Shown piece after piece: positions 38,873 to 47,727 of a DNA stretch of 64,000 nt. Position 1 is the stretch's first letter; every line of letters starts with the position of its first letter. The position numbers and the translations under genes were made by a program. Below the pieces are notes generated by a model, which saw only the letters and a program-made list of their open reading frames with translations, searched no databases and was not told where the DNA came from. Origin of the DNA: Rhodanobacteraceae bacterium (GTDB lineage Bacteria > Pseudomonadota > Gammaproteobacteria > Xanthomonadales > Rhodanobacteraceae). The DNA lies in NCBI GenBank assembly GCA_009996615.1, contig JAACZU010000001.1, positions 124,001 to 188,000 of the forward strand. Direction: 5' to 3'.

Positions 38873-39967
38873 ATGGGCGCCGACCTGGCTTCCCGCGCCT
38901 GGCTCGAGGGGGGCGCGGCCGCGCTCGTCGCCTGCGCCGTGTCCGCCATGCTGACCTGGCTGGCGATCCACTACGCGCACCGACGCGCGCTGATCGACCA
39001 TCCCGGGCAGCGCCGCTCGCACACGATGCCGACGCCGCGCGGCGGCGGCATCGGCCTGGTCGTCGCATCGGTCGCGGCGACGCTGCTCCTGCGCCTGGTC
39101 GGTTCGCCGGTCGCGATGCCGTTGGCGCTGGCGGCGGGGCTGCTCGCGGCCGTGGCGCTGGTCGCCGCGGTCGGCTGGATCGACGACCACCGCGGGCTGG
39201 CCGCGCGCTGGCGCTTCGCCGCGCATGGCATCGCCGCGGCGATCGTGCTCGGCGCCGGCCATACCGGTCCATTGCTGCATGTGGCCGCGGCGGCCTGGCT
39301 CGCCGTGGCGACCGCCGCCGTGCTGTGGCTGGCGATCGCCTGGAGCATCAACCTGCACAACTTCATGGACGGCATCAACGGCTTGCTCGCGACGCAGGCG
39401 ATCTTCGTCTTCGTCGCGCTGGCCGGGCTGTTCCATCAGGCCGGCACGGTGCCGGGCGCGGTGGCCGCCTGTGCCGTATTCGCCGCGGCCACGGTGGGCT
39501 TCCTGCCGTTCAATTTTCCGCACGCGCGCATCTTCATGGGTGACGTCGGCAGCGGCGTGCTCGGCCTGCTGGTCGCGCTGGTCGTGCTGTGGCAACTGGC
39601 CGTGCCGGGCATCGCGCCGGCGAGCGGCCTCGTGCTGTGTTCGGCGTTCGTCACCGATGCGAGCTGCACGCTGCTTTCGCGCATGCTGCGTGGTCGGCGT
39701 TGGTATAGTGCGCACCGCGAACACCTCTACCAGTGGCTGGTGCGCTGCGGTTTCACGCACGCGCAGGTCGTCGCGCTCTACATGGGCTGGAACCTGCTGC
39801 TCGCACTGCCTGTCGTCTACTGGATGAACCGCATGCCGGAAATGGACAGCTCGCTCGGGATCGGCGCCGCGATCGCGACCTATGCGCTTGCCGGTGCGCT
39901 CTGGTGGCTCGGCAAGCGCGCCTGCCTGCGCGCGGTGCGGGGGCGGGGGCTGCATGCAACTGCGTAA
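38873..39967 (+). CDS. WecA/WbpL-like undecaprenyl-phosphate sugar-phosphate transferase
   Basis: A 364-residue glycosyltransferase family 4 membrane enzyme with about ten helices. Diagnostic loops: DHPGQRRSHTMPTPRGGGIG near the start, VGWIDDHRGLAARWRF, INLHNFMDGINGLLA and HARIFMGDVGSG (the DD and D residues bind Mg and the polyprenyl phosphate), then the basic RMLRGRRWYSAHREHLYQ. It starts O-antigen or other surface glycan synthesis by loading a HexNAc-phosphate on undecaprenyl phosphate. It overlaps the next gene by 14 bases. Confidence 0.9.
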   Translation: MGADLASRAWLEGGAAALVACAVSAMLTWLAIHYAHRRALIDHPGQRRSHTMPTPRGGGIGLVVASVAATLLLRLVGSPVAMPLALAAGLLAAVALVAAVGWIDDHRGLAARWRFAAHGIAAAIVLGAGHTGPLLHVAAAAWLAVATAAVLWLAIAWSINLHNFMDGINGLLATQAIFVFVALAGLFHQAGTVPGAVAACAVFAAATVGFLPFNFPHARIFMGDVGSGVLGLLVALVVLWQLAVPGIAPASGLVLCSAFVTDASCTLLSRMLRGRRWYSAHREHLYQWLVRCGFTHAQVVALYMGWNLLLALPVVYWMNRMPEMDSSLGIGAAIATYALAGALWWLGKRACLRAVRGRGLHATA

Positions 39968-41834
39968 GGCGATCGCCGGCATCCATCCGCGTCTGGCCGT
40001 GGTCGCGCACGACATGGTCATGGTCTGGTTCGCCTGGACCGCGGTCAGCATGCTGCGCTGGTCGTTGGCGCCGAATCCGGCGCCGGTGTCGTGGTTCGGC
40101 GCCGAGGTCTGGCTGGTGCTCGCCGCGCAGGGCCTGATCTTCTGGTGGACCGGCCTGTACCGCGGCCTGTGGCGCTTCGCCAGCATGCCGGACATGTGGA
40201 ACATCGCGCGCGCCTGCCTGCTCGGTGCGCTCGCCGTCGCGGTCACGCTGTTCGTCTACAACCGACTGGTCACCGTGCCGCGCACGGTGCTGCTGGTGTA
40301 TCCGCTCGTGCTCGCCGTGCTGCTCGGCGCGCCGCGCCTGGCCTACCGCTACTGGAAGGACAGCCGCATCGACTTCATCGCGCGCGCGCCGAGCCAGCGC
40401 ATCCTCGTGCTCGGCGCCGGCAAGGCCGGCGAGGCGCTGGTGCGCGATCTGCGCCGCGAGAACCGCTACCTGCCGGTCGGCTTCCTCGACGACAACACGC
40501 AGCTGCGCGGCGCGCGCGTGCACGGCGTGCCGGTGCTCGGCACGCTCGACCAGTTGCCGCAGCTCGCGCGCGAGACCGCGGCGCAGATGCTCGTCATCGC
40601 GATGCCGGCGGCGAACAAGGCGCAGATGCGCCGCGCGGTTGACCTGTGCGAGGCCTGCAACCTGCCGTTCCGCACCGTGCCGCGGCTCGAGGACGTGGTC
40701 GCCGGCCGCTCCAGCTTCAACGAGCTGAAGGAGGTCGCGATCGAGGATCTCCTCGGGCGCGAGCCGGTGCAGCTGGACTGGACCGCGATCCGCACGCGCC
40801 TGGCCGGCAAGCGCGTGCTGGTCAGCGGCGGCGGCGGCTCGATCGGTTCGGAACTGTGCCGACAGGTCGCGCGCCTGGGCGCCGAATCGCTGACCGTGCT
40901 CGAGCAGTCCGAGTACAACCTCTACGCGATCGAGCAGGAACTGCGCCGCGACTACCCGGACCTGCTGTTCAACGCGCGTCTGGGCGACTGCGGCGACGCG
41001 ATGACATGCGAGCGCGCGTTCGCCGACGCGCGCCCGGAAGTCGTGTTCCACGCTGCCGCCTACAAGCACGTGCCGCTGCTGCAGGGGCAGGTGCGCGAGG
41101 CTTTCCGCAACAACGTGCTCGGCACGCGCGCGATGGCCGAGGCGGCCGACCGCCACGGCACCGACTGCTTCGTGCTGATCTCGACCGACAAGGCGGTCAA
41201 CCCGACCAGCGTGATGGGCGCGTGCAAGCGCGTCGCCGAGCTGTTCTGCCAGAACTTCGCGCAGCGGTCGCGCACGCGCTTCATCACGGTGCGGTTCGGC
41301 AACGTGCTCGATTCGGCCGGCTCGGTCGTGCCGCTGTTCCGCGAGCAGATCCGCGCCGGCGGGCCGGTCACGGTCACGCACCCGGAGATCACGCGCTATT
41401 TCATGACGATCCCGGAGGCCTGCCAGCTGATCCTGCAGGCGTCGGTGCTGGGGCAGGGCGGCGAGATCTTCGCGCTCGACATGGGCGAGCCGGTCAAGAT
41501 CCGCGATCTCGCCGAGCAGATGATCCGCCTCGCCGGCAAGCAGGCCGACGAGGTCGCGATCGTCTATACCGGCCTGCGCCCCGGCGAGAAGCTGTTCGAG
41601 GAATTGTTTCACCCGCAGGAATGCTACAGCGATACCGCGCACGCGAAGATCTTCCTCGCCCAGCCGCGCAGCATGGCTTGGAGCCTGCTGACCGCGCAGT
41701 TGCGCCAGGGCGAGCTGGCTGTGCGCGACTTCGACGAACCCGTGTTGCGACGCATCCTCGACCAGTTGCTGCCGGAGTTCGCCGCCGGCGGCGCGCCGGC
41801 CGACGGCGTGGTCATCGCGCTCGGAGCGCGCTAG
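39954..41834 (+). CDS. CapD/WbpM-like nucleoside-diphosphate sugar dehydratase/epimerase
   Basis: A 626-residue membrane protein. Four helices in the first 125 residues are followed by a first Rossmann fold (RILVLGAGKAGEALVRDLRR) and a catalytic SDR domain from about 285 (GKRVLVSGGGGSIGSELCRQ). The SDR domain carries AAAYKHVPLLQ and LISTDKAVNPTSVMGACKR; as in WbpM/FlaA1 the Tyr of the usual YxxxK is replaced by Met, typical for the large membrane type. It makes UDP-4-keto-6-deoxy-HexNAc for the sugar loaded by the preceding transferase. ATG 39954 lies inside the 3' end of that gene. Confidence 0.92.
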   Translation: MQLRKAIAGIHPRLAVVAHDMVMVWFAWTAVSMLRWSLAPNPAPVSWFGAEVWLVLAAQGLIFWWTGLYRGLWRFASMPDMWNIARACLLGALAVAVTLFVYNRLVTVPRTVLLVYPLVLAVLLGAPRLAYRYWKDSRIDFIARAPSQRILVLGAGKAGEALVRDLRRENRYLPVGFLDDNTQLRGARVHGVPVLGTLDQLPQLARETAAQMLVIAMPAANKAQMRRAVDLCEACNLPFRTVPRLEDVVAGRSSFNELKEVAIEDLLGREPVQLDWTAIRTRLAGKRVLVSGGGGSIGSELCRQVARLGAESLTVLEQSEYNLYAIEQELRRDYPDLLFNARLGDCGDAMTCERAFADARPEVVFHAAAYKHVPLLQGQVREAFRNNVLGTRAMAEAADRHGTDCFVLISTDKAVNPTSVMGACKRVAELFCQNFAQRSRTRFITVRFGNVLDSAGSVVPLFREQIRAGGPVTVTHPEITRYFMTIPEACQLILQASVLGQGGEIFALDMGEPVKIRDLAEQMIRLAGKQADEVAIVYTGLRPGEKLFEELFHPQECYSDTAHAKIFLAQPRSMAWSLLTAQLRQGELAVRDFDEPVLRRILDQLLPEFAAGGAPADGVVIALGAR

Positions 41835-41906
41835 TTTTTGATCCTTGATCGCATGAATCGAAAAGCGGCCATCCATGGGCGCACTTTCAAACCAGAAGGA
41901 CACTGC

Positions 41907-42785
41907 ATGAGCAAGCGGTTGCGCAAGGTCGTTTTCCCGGTCGCCGGACTCGGCACGCGTTTCCTGCCGGCGACCAAGGTCGTTGCCAAGGAAATGCTGC
42001 CGGTGCTGGACCGGCCGCTGATCCAGTACGCCGTCGACGAGGCGGTCGATGCCGGCGCCGACACGCTGGTGTTCGTGACCAACCGCTACAAGCACGCGAT
42101 CGCCGACTATTTCGACAAGGCCTACGAGCTGGAGAGCAAGCTCGCGCAGTCGGGCAAGAACGACCTGCTGGCGATGGTGCAGGGCACCTTGCCGCGCCAT
42201 GTGCGCTGCGTGTTCGTGACCCAGCCCGAGGCGCTCGGCCTCGGCCACGCGGTGCTGTGCGCCAAGCCCGTCGTCGGCGACGAGCCGTTCGGCGTGGTGC
42301 TGCCGGACGACCTGATCTGGAATGGCAAGGGCCCCGGCGCGCTGCGCCAGATGGCCGAGCTGGCGGCGGACGAGCACGCCGGCGTGATCGCGGTCGAGGA
42401 AGTGCCGCGCGAGCAGACCCACAAGTACGGCATCGTCGACGCCACCCCGGTGTCGCACCGCGCGGCGAAGATCAACCTGGTCGTCGAGAAGCCCAGGCCC
42501 GAGCTCGCGCCGTCGAACCTCGCGATCGTCGGCCGCTACGTGCTGCCTGGCCGCATCTTCGAGCTGCTGGAGAACACCAAACCTGGCGCCGGCGGCGAGA
42601 TCCAGCTGACCGACGCGATCGAGGCGCTGCTGGCCGAGCAGTCCGTGCTCGCCTACCGCTTCGAGGGCACGCGCTTCGACTGCGGCAACAAGCTCGGCCT
42701 GGTCAAGGCGACGCTGGCTATGGCGCTGGAGGATCCGCAGCTGGCCGAGGCGACGCGCGGGTTCATGCGCGAGGTGGCGTGCTAG
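41907..42785 (+). CDS. galU: UTP-glucose-1-phosphate uridylyltransferase
   Basis: A 292-residue nucleotidyltransferase that makes UDP-glucose for LPS core, exopolysaccharide and trehalose. FPVAGLGTRFLPATKVVAKE is the UTP-binding loop, with KEMLPVLDRPLIQYAV, QPEALGLGHAVLCA, NLVVEKPRPE and TRFDCGNKLGLVKA as further signatures. ATG 41907 follows AGAAGGA. It completes the surface-polysaccharide block that began with lapA. Confidence 0.96.
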   Translation: MSKRLRKVVFPVAGLGTRFLPATKVVAKEMLPVLDRPLIQYAVDEAVDAGADTLVFVTNRYKHAIADYFDKAYELESKLAQSGKNDLLAMVQGTLPRHVRCVFVTQPEALGLGHAVLCAKPVVGDEPFGVVLPDDLIWNGKGPGALRQMAELAADEHAGVIAVEEVPREQTHKYGIVDATPVSHRAAKINLVVEKPRPELAPSNLAIVGRYVLPGRIFELLENTKPGAGGEIQLTDAIEALLAEQSVLAYRFEGTRFDCGNKLGLVKATLAMALEDPQLAEATRGFMREVAC

Positions 42786-42871
42786 GCCCATGCCCGCGAC
42801 CGGCCGCTCGGAAGGCGCAACCTTTTTCGTCTTCGCCGCGCCGGCGATGGCGAAACGTGCTGGCATGGGTG

Positions 42872-43063
42872 ATGCTCCATACCGAAAGTGCGATGGTCCT
42901 GCTGGGGCCGCTCGCTTCGGTAATTGTCTCGTTTGTTGCGTTGCTCGTTGCGGTCGTTCATGCAGTCAGGAAGAAGGACCTTGTGTTCCTCTTCGGTACC
43001 CTATGGGCAGCCGGCGGCATTGCGCTGGCGGTCTTTCTCATCAGAAGAATCTCTTGGTATTGA
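42872..43063 (+). CDS. Small two-helix membrane protein of unknown function
   Basis: A 63-residue frame (56 from ATG 42893) with two hydrophobic helices (LASVIVSFVALLVAVV and LFGTLWAAGGIALAVFLI) separated by the basic loop HAVRKKD and ending RRISWY. This reads as a real membrane protein. Its TGA overlaps the ATG of the next gene (TGATG), so translation is likely coupled. Codon use differs from the neighbours (GTA, ATT, AGG, CTA and AGA AGA in a GC3-rich region), hinting at foreign origin or weak expression. The start is uncertain: GTG 42857 and ATG 42893 are alternatives. I do not recognise a family. Confidence 0.55.
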   Translation: MLHTESAMVLLGPLASVIVSFVALLVAVVHAVRKKDLVFLFGTLWAAGGIALAVFLIRRISWY

Positions 43064-44229
43064 TGGATCTCAGCTACATCCTCAACCAACTCGGCGAAGA
43101 CCGCGAACGCTATTTCGGCGCGGTCGCGCCGCCGATCGTGCAGTCGTCGATCTTCGCGTTCCCGAGCGTGGACGCGATGCGTGCGGGTTTCCGCGACGAG
43201 TTCGGCCAGCACGTCTACACGCGCGGCAACAACCCGACCGTCGAGATCCTGCGCAAGAAGGTCGCCGCGCTCGAAGGCGCCGAGGATTGCCTGATGTTCG
43301 GCAGCGGCGCGGCGGCGATGGCGGCCGGCGTGATCGCCAGCGTGTCCGGCGGCGACCATGTGGTCTGCGTGGCCAGGCCGTACAGCTGGACGCGCGCGGT
43401 GCTGAAGGACCTGCTCGGCCGTTTCGGCGTGACCACGACCTTCGTCGACGGCACCGATACGGCGAATTTCGAGGTGGCGTTGACCGCGCACACGCGCCTG
43501 ATCGTGCTGGAAAGCCCGAACTCGATGACGTTCGAGCAGCAGGACCTCGCCGCGGTCGCTGCGCTGGCGCAGGCGCGCGGCATCCGCACGCTGTGCGACA
43601 ACAGCTACGCGACGCCGCTGAACCAGTCGCCGCTCGCGCTCGGCATCGACCTCGTCGCGCATTCGGCGACGAAGTACCTGAACGGCCACAGCGACGTCGT
43701 CGCCGGCGCGCTGTGCGGCAGCACCGCGCTGCTGCGCGAGGTGTTCCGCGGCCCCTACATGACGCTCGGCGCGATCCTCGCGCCGCATGACGCGTGGCTG
43801 CTGATCCGCGGCCTGCGCACACTGCCGATCCGCCTGCAGCGCGTCGCGCAGACGACCGCGCAGGTGCTCGCGTTCCTCGAGGCACATCCGCGCGTCAAGC
43901 ACGTGTACTCGCCGCGCGCGAGCGCGAATCCGCAGCTCGCGCTGACCGAACAGCAACTGCGCGGTGCCAGCGGCCTGCTGACGATCGAGCTCGACGCGGC
44001 CGACGTCGCCGCGGTCGAGCGCTTCTGCGACGGCCTGACGCGCTTCCTGATGACCGTGTCGTGGGGCGGCTACGAGTCGCTGGCGTTCCCGGTCTGCGCG
44101 GTGTTTCCGCCCAATGCGCCGCTGCATCCGCCGGCCGGCGTGCCGCTCAGCCTCGTACGCCTGTCGATCGGCCTGGAGGAACCGGCGGTGCTGATCGCCG
44201 ACCTCGAGGCCGCATTCGCGCGCCTGTAG
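43063..44229 (+). CDS. Trans-sulfuration-type PLP enzyme (cystathionine beta-lyase-like)
   Basis: A 388-residue Cys/Met-metabolism PLP enzyme. YTRGNNPTVEILRKKVAALE, FGSGAAAMAAG, LESPNSMTFEQQDL, the PLP lysine in AHSATKYLNGHSDVVAGAL and SWGGYESLAFPV near the C-terminus. The SWGGYES block is typical of MetC-type cystathionine beta-lyases, but gamma-lyases and other members share the fold and the substrate remains open. The start overlaps the stop of the small membrane protein upstream. Confidence 0.87.
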   Translation: MDLSYILNQLGEDRERYFGAVAPPIVQSSIFAFPSVDAMRAGFRDEFGQHVYTRGNNPTVEILRKKVAALEGAEDCLMFGSGAAAMAAGVIASVSGGDHVVCVARPYSWTRAVLKDLLGRFGVTTTFVDGTDTANFEVALTAHTRLIVLESPNSMTFEQQDLAAVAALAQARGIRTLCDNSYATPLNQSPLALGIDLVAHSATKYLNGHSDVVAGALCGSTALLREVFRGPYMTLGAILAPHDAWLLIRGLRTLPIRLQRVAQTTAQVLAFLEAHPRVKHVYSPRASANPQLALTEQQLRGASGLLTIELDAADVAAVERFCDGLTRFLMTVSWGGYESLAFPVCAVFPPNAPLHPPAGVPLSLVRLSIGLEEPAVLIADLEAAFARL

Positions 44230-44249
44230 CGCCCAGCGCAACCGCTATC

Positions 44250-44366
44250 GCGTAGGGTGGGACGCAGCGCGTGACGCGGCCCGGAAGGAATACCAGGAAC
44301 GGACGCGAGTCCCACCACACCGCCTCGGTGGGATTCGCCGCTGTGCGGCTGCGGCCCACCCTACGC
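44250..44366. repeat. Inverted GTAGGGTGGG-type REP pair
   Basis: CGTAGGGTGGG (44251-44261) and its reverse complement CCCACCCTACG (44355-44365) bracket about 93 bases that also contain GTCCCACC and GGTGGGATTC. GTAGGGTGGG repeats are frequent intergenic elements in gammaproteobacteria. It fills the gap between the PLP enzyme and the lipoprotein gene. Confidence 0.7.
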
Positions 44367-44414
44367 GGCCCTGCTGCTGCGCCGCCTGCGTGTGGTGCAG
44401 GGTAAGCTTGCGCA

Positions 44415-45344
44415 ATGAAGCGAATCGCCTTGTTCCTCTTCCTTACGCTGCCGTTGGCCGCTTGCCAGAGCCCCGGCGCGACGCGCTCGTCCGTCGCGCC
44501 GCCGGCGGTCGCAGCCGTGCCTCTGGCCGGCCAGTTCGACAATCACGCGCAGGTCTGGTCGGCACGCGAGAGCGCCGCCGCGATCGCGCCGGCGCATGTC
44601 GTCGTCACGGTCGAGCCGACGCCGCAGGCGGACTGGTCGCTCTGGCGCATCCGTCTCGACGCGACGCCTGCGCTCGAGGCGACCTGGGCGATGCATCACG
44701 TCGGTGGCGCGAATGGAGCAGGCCTGCTGCTGCCGCATCGCGCGCTGCTGGCGAATCCGGCCGACGGCGCTGCATTCGACGCGCGCCAGTGGGCACCGCT
44801 GGAGGCCTGCGCGTTGCGCGGCAGCGTGGCCGCGGCGGACTTGCGCGTCGCCGCCGATAGCCCCGCCTGCGCCGCGCTCGTGCCCGGCCTCGGCCCGGCG
44901 GCGGCGCTGCTGCCGCTGGCGGTCGAGCGCGAGGGCGAGTGGCTGCGCCTGCGCCTGTACGCCGACCAGGCTCGCGGGGCCGACGCACGCACCGACGTGC
45001 GCAAGGTCGAGGTGTTCGGCGGCTGGGCCGCGCTGAACGGCGCCGGGCCGAACGCCGCCGCCGACAGCAAGGACTGGCACATGGACCGCGCGCTGCGCCT
45101 GGGCAGCGAAGGCGGCCGCGTTACGCTGAAGTGGCGCGACGGCAAGCCGTCAGGCTATTCGCTCGTGATGGAGCGTCTGACCTACCGCGACGGCAACGTG
45201 CCGGTACTCAAGTTGTCGGTGATTGACGACCGCAGCGGCAGCACGCTTGCCTATGCCTGGGCGAACCCGGAGGCGAGCCGGATCGGCCTCAGCCTCGGCT
45301 GGGTGCAGGTCGGCCTCGAACGCGAGGCCGCGGCGGCGCGCTGA
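44415..45344 (+). CDS. Lipoprotein of unknown function, weakly CpcT/CpeT-like
   Basis: A 309-residue protein with a lipoprotein signal peptide: MKRIALFLFLTLPLAACQSP, lipobox LAAC. The mature part begins with an Ala/Val-rich stretch and then LAGQFDNHAQVWSARESAAA, reminiscent of the CpcT/CpeT (phycobiliprotein chromophore lyase) family, which also occurs in non-photosynthetic bacteria. PLEACAL, a cysteine in PACAALVPG and LPLAVEREGEWLRLRLY are further weak resemblances. The C-terminal half (from WHMDRALRLG) is unfamiliar. It would sit in the outer or inner membrane facing the periplasm. Confidence 0.7.
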   Translation: MKRIALFLFLTLPLAACQSPGATRSSVAPPAVAAVPLAGQFDNHAQVWSARESAAAIAPAHVVVTVEPTPQADWSLWRIRLDATPALEATWAMHHVGGANGAGLLLPHRALLANPADGAAFDARQWAPLEACALRGSVAAADLRVAADSPACAALVPGLGPAAALLPLAVEREGEWLRLRLYADQARGADARTDVRKVEVFGGWAALNGAGPNAAADSKDWHMDRALRLGSEGGRVTLKWRDGKPSGYSLVMERLTYRDGNVPVLKLSVIDDRSGSTLAYAWANPEASRIGLSLGWVQVGLEREAAAAR

Positions 45345-45377
45345 GCGGGACCGAGACTTGAAGCAAAGCGGACCGCC

Positions 45378-45614
45378 TGAAACACGGAGCACACGGAGCA
45401 CACGGAGAAAAGCGAATCGGATGGGCGTCGGGATGCGGCGTGGCTTTCCGCTGCCGGCAGCGAGGAGGAGCCACGCCTGCGGAGCGACGCGTCAATGCTG
45501 GCGCATTCCACCCTCGCCGGCTGGCGAGTGCGGTGCTTGAAGTCGTCACTTTGCACAGATGGCAGAGCCGATCCCGCATCGTTCTCCGTGTGCGCTGCGT
45601 GCTCCGTGTTTCAA
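45378..45614. repeat. Long inverted repeat with ACGGAGCACACGGAG ends
   Basis: The left end (45378-45409) consists of GAAACACGGAGCACACGGAG and a further CACACGGAGAA. The right end (45583-45614) is an imperfect reverse complement ending CGTGCTCCGTGTTTCA. About 170 bases of unremarkable sequence lie between. The whole 301-base gap from 45345 to 45645 contains no supported gene; this repeat takes up most of it. Confidence 0.6.
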
Positions 45615-45645
45615 TCTTTTTTCGGCAATCACCAACAGAAACCGC

Positions 45646-45978
45646 ATGGAAACCATCACCTGGTCCGATTTCGAGAAGGTCCTGATCGTCGCTGGCACGG
45701 TTACGCGCGTGGAGCCGTTTCCCGAGGCGCGCAAGCCGGCGTGGAAGGTCTGGGCCGACTTCGGGCCGTACGGCGAGAAGAAGACCAGTGCGCAGATCAC
45801 CGCGCTGTACGCGGCCGAGGACCTGGTCGGCCGCCAGATCGTCGGCGTGATCAACTTTCCCGAAAAGCAGATCGGCCCGTTCCGCTCGGAGTTCCTGCTG
45901 ACCGGCTTCCCGACCGGGGAGGGCGTCGTCGTGACCGCGATCGAGCGGCCGGTGCCAAACGGGACGCGGCTGGCCTGA
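45646..45978 (+). CDS. csaA: tRNA-binding protein CsaA
   Basis: A 110-residue OB-fold (EMAP/Trbp111-like) protein. The segments [50 protein letters not shown] and [20 protein letters not shown] are CsaA hallmarks. The family binds tRNA and has been proposed as an export-related chaperone in Bacillus. ATG 45646 follows the repeat region; in-frame sequence upstream is repeat-derived. Confidence 0.93.
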   Translation: METITWSDFEKVLIVAGTVTRVEPFPEARKPAWKVWADFGPYGEKKTSAQITALYAAEDLVGRQIVGVINFPEKQIGPFRSEFLLTGFPTGEGVVVTAIERPVPNGTRLA

Positions 45979-45984
45979 GCGGGC

Positions 45985-46356
45985 TCACGCCGCGGTGGCG
46001 TCCGGCGACTCCCAGTCCTCCGGCGTCAGCGGTGGCAGCCCGTGGCGCAGGCGTGCGCGATCGCATTGCGGACTGGCCTCGCCGGACTCCCAGGCCGGGA
46101 CCAGTTCACGGCATGGGCTCGGCCGGCGTTCGTAGATGCCGCACGCGGTGTGCCCGCCGACATCGCCCTGCAAGGCCACGCAGCGGTCCTCACCGGTTTC
46201 CGTGCCGCGCATGACGAGGCGGTGCGGATCGAGCTTGGCGGCGAGTTCGCGCGGGACCTTGCCGCCCATCAACGGCTCTGCCTCGGCCCAGTAGAACGCC
46301 ACGCGGAAGGTCGCGCAGCAGGCACCGCAACGCAGGCACGGATGGATCCAGGGCAT
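45985..46356 (-). CDS. YkgJ family cysteine-cluster protein
   Basis: A 123-residue protein with the Zn/Fe-binding cysteine cluster: PCLRCGACCATFRVAFYW at the start, then a Cys in EDRCVAL, TACGIYERRPSPCREL and QCDRARL. The spacing matches the YkgJ/CxxCxxCC family. The function is unknown, metal binding is probable. It converges with csaA with six bases between the stop codons. Confidence 0.88.
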   Translation of the reverse strand: MPWIHPCLRCGACCATFRVAFYWAEAEPLMGGKVPRELAAKLDPHRLVMRGTETGEDRCVALQGDVGGHTACGIYERRPSPCRELVPAWESGEASPQCDRARLRHGLPPLTPEDWESPDATAA

Positions 46357-46498
46357 CGGACGGAGAGGGCAAGAGTGCGGGCGCGATTCTAGAACGCGTG
46401 CCCTGCGCCTGAAAACGGCATGTGCCCGACTCGGCGTCCGCGCGGGATGCAGGTGGTCATCGCCGTTCCCGCACCCCGCGCGCCTGGCATGCGCGTGA

Positions 46499-47695
46499 TC
46501 AGACCGCCTCGAAGATCCCGGCCGCGCCCATGCCGGTGCCGATGCACATCGTGACCATGCCGTACTTCTGCTTGCGCCGGCGCAGACCGTGGATCAGCGT
46601 GGCCGCGCGCACCGCGCCGGTCGCGCCGAGCGGGTGGCCGAGTGCGATCGCGCCGCCGAGCGGGTTGACCCTGGCCGGGTCGAGGCCGACGTCGCGGATC
46701 ACCGCGAGCGCCTGCGCGGCGAACGCCTCGTTCAGCTCGATCCAGTCGAGCTGCTCTTTCTTCAGGCCCGCCAGTTCGAGTGCCTTCGGGATCGCCGCGA
46801 TCGGGCCAATGCCCATGACCTCGGGCGGCACGCCGGCGACGGCGAAGCCGACGAAGCGCGCCAGCGGGGTCAGGCCGTAGGCCTTGATCGCATGCTCGCT
46901 GGCCAGCAGCAGCGCGCCGGCGCCGTCGGACATCTGCGAGGCGTTGCCGGCGGTGACGCTGCCGCCCATGCGGAACACCGGCTTCAGCCTGGCCAGGCCT
47001 TCGAGGCTGGTGTCCTTGCGCGGGCCTTCGTCGATCGCGACCACGCGCGTGTCGTGGCGGATCGCGTGCGTGGCGAGGTCCGGATAGCGGTCATCCAGCG
47101 TGAATGGCGCGATCTCGTCGACGAACTCGCCGGCGGCGATCGCGGCCAGCGCCTTCTGATGGCTGCCGAGCGCGAACGCGTCCTGGTCCTCGCGGCTGAC
47201 CTTCCACTTTTCGGCGACCTTCTCGGCGGTGATGCCCATGCCGTAGGCGATCGCGACGTTCTCGTCGGCGAACGCGGCAGGGTTCATCGCGATCTTGTGG
47301 CCCATCATCGGCACCATGCTCATCGACTCGGTGCCGCCGGCGAGCATCAGGTCGGCCTCACCGAGGCGGATGCGGTCGGCCGCCATCGCGATCGCCTGCA
47401 CGCCGGACGAGCAGAAGCGGTTGATCGTGACGCCGGGCACGGTGTCGGGCAGGCCGGCCAGCAGCACGCCGATGCGCGCGACGTTCATGCCTTGCTCGGC
47501 TTCCGGCATCGCGCAGCCGATCACCGCGTCGGCGATGCGCGCCGGGTCGATGCCGGGCGCCTGCGCCAGCGCGGCGCGCAGCACGTGCGCGAGCAGGTCG
47601 TCCGGGCGCGTGTTACGGAACACGCCGCGCGGCGCCTTGCCGACCGGCGTGCGCACGGCGGAGACGATGTAGGCGTCCTGGATTTGGCGGGTCAT
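46499..47695 (-). CDS. fadA: Acetyl-CoA acyltransferase (3-ketoacyl-CoA thiolase, FadA-type)
   Basis: A 398-residue thiolase that performs the last step of beta-oxidation. The nucleophilic cysteine is in NRFCSSGVQAIAMAADRI, with NEAFAAQALAVIRD, the GGAIALGHPLGATGAVRA histidine block and the second cysteine in VTMCIGTGMGAAG. It is downstream of the multifunctional dehydrogenase/hydratase gene with 112 bases between, in the same orientation, giving a two-gene beta-oxidation unit. Confidence 0.94.
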   Translation of the reverse strand: MTRQIQDAYIVSAVRTPVGKAPRGVFRNTRPDDLLAHVLRAALAQAPGIDPARIADAVIGCAMPEAEQGMNVARIGVLLAGLPDTVPGVTINRFCSSGVQAIAMAADRIRLGEADLMLAGGTESMSMVPMMGHKIAMNPAAFADENVAIAYGMGITAEKVAEKWKVSREDQDAFALGSHQKALAAIAAGEFVDEIAPFTLDDRYPDLATHAIRHDTRVVAIDEGPRKDTSLEGLARLKPVFRMGGSVTAGNASQMSDGAGALLLASEHAIKAYGLTPLARFVGFAVAGVPPEVMGIGPIAAIPKALELAGLKKEQLDWIELNEAFAAQALAVIRDVGLDPARVNPLGGAIALGHPLGATGAVRAATLIHGLRRRKQKYGMVTMCIGTGMGAAGIFEAV

Positions 47696-47727
47696 GGGAA
47701 CTCCCTGGAGCGAGGAACGAGTGGAGA

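Noticed and set aside
43063-44229. Longer start of the PLP enzyme at 42790
   Set aside because: The extra 91 codons overlap the small membrane-protein frame and are not family-like; ATG 43063 begins the conserved enzyme.
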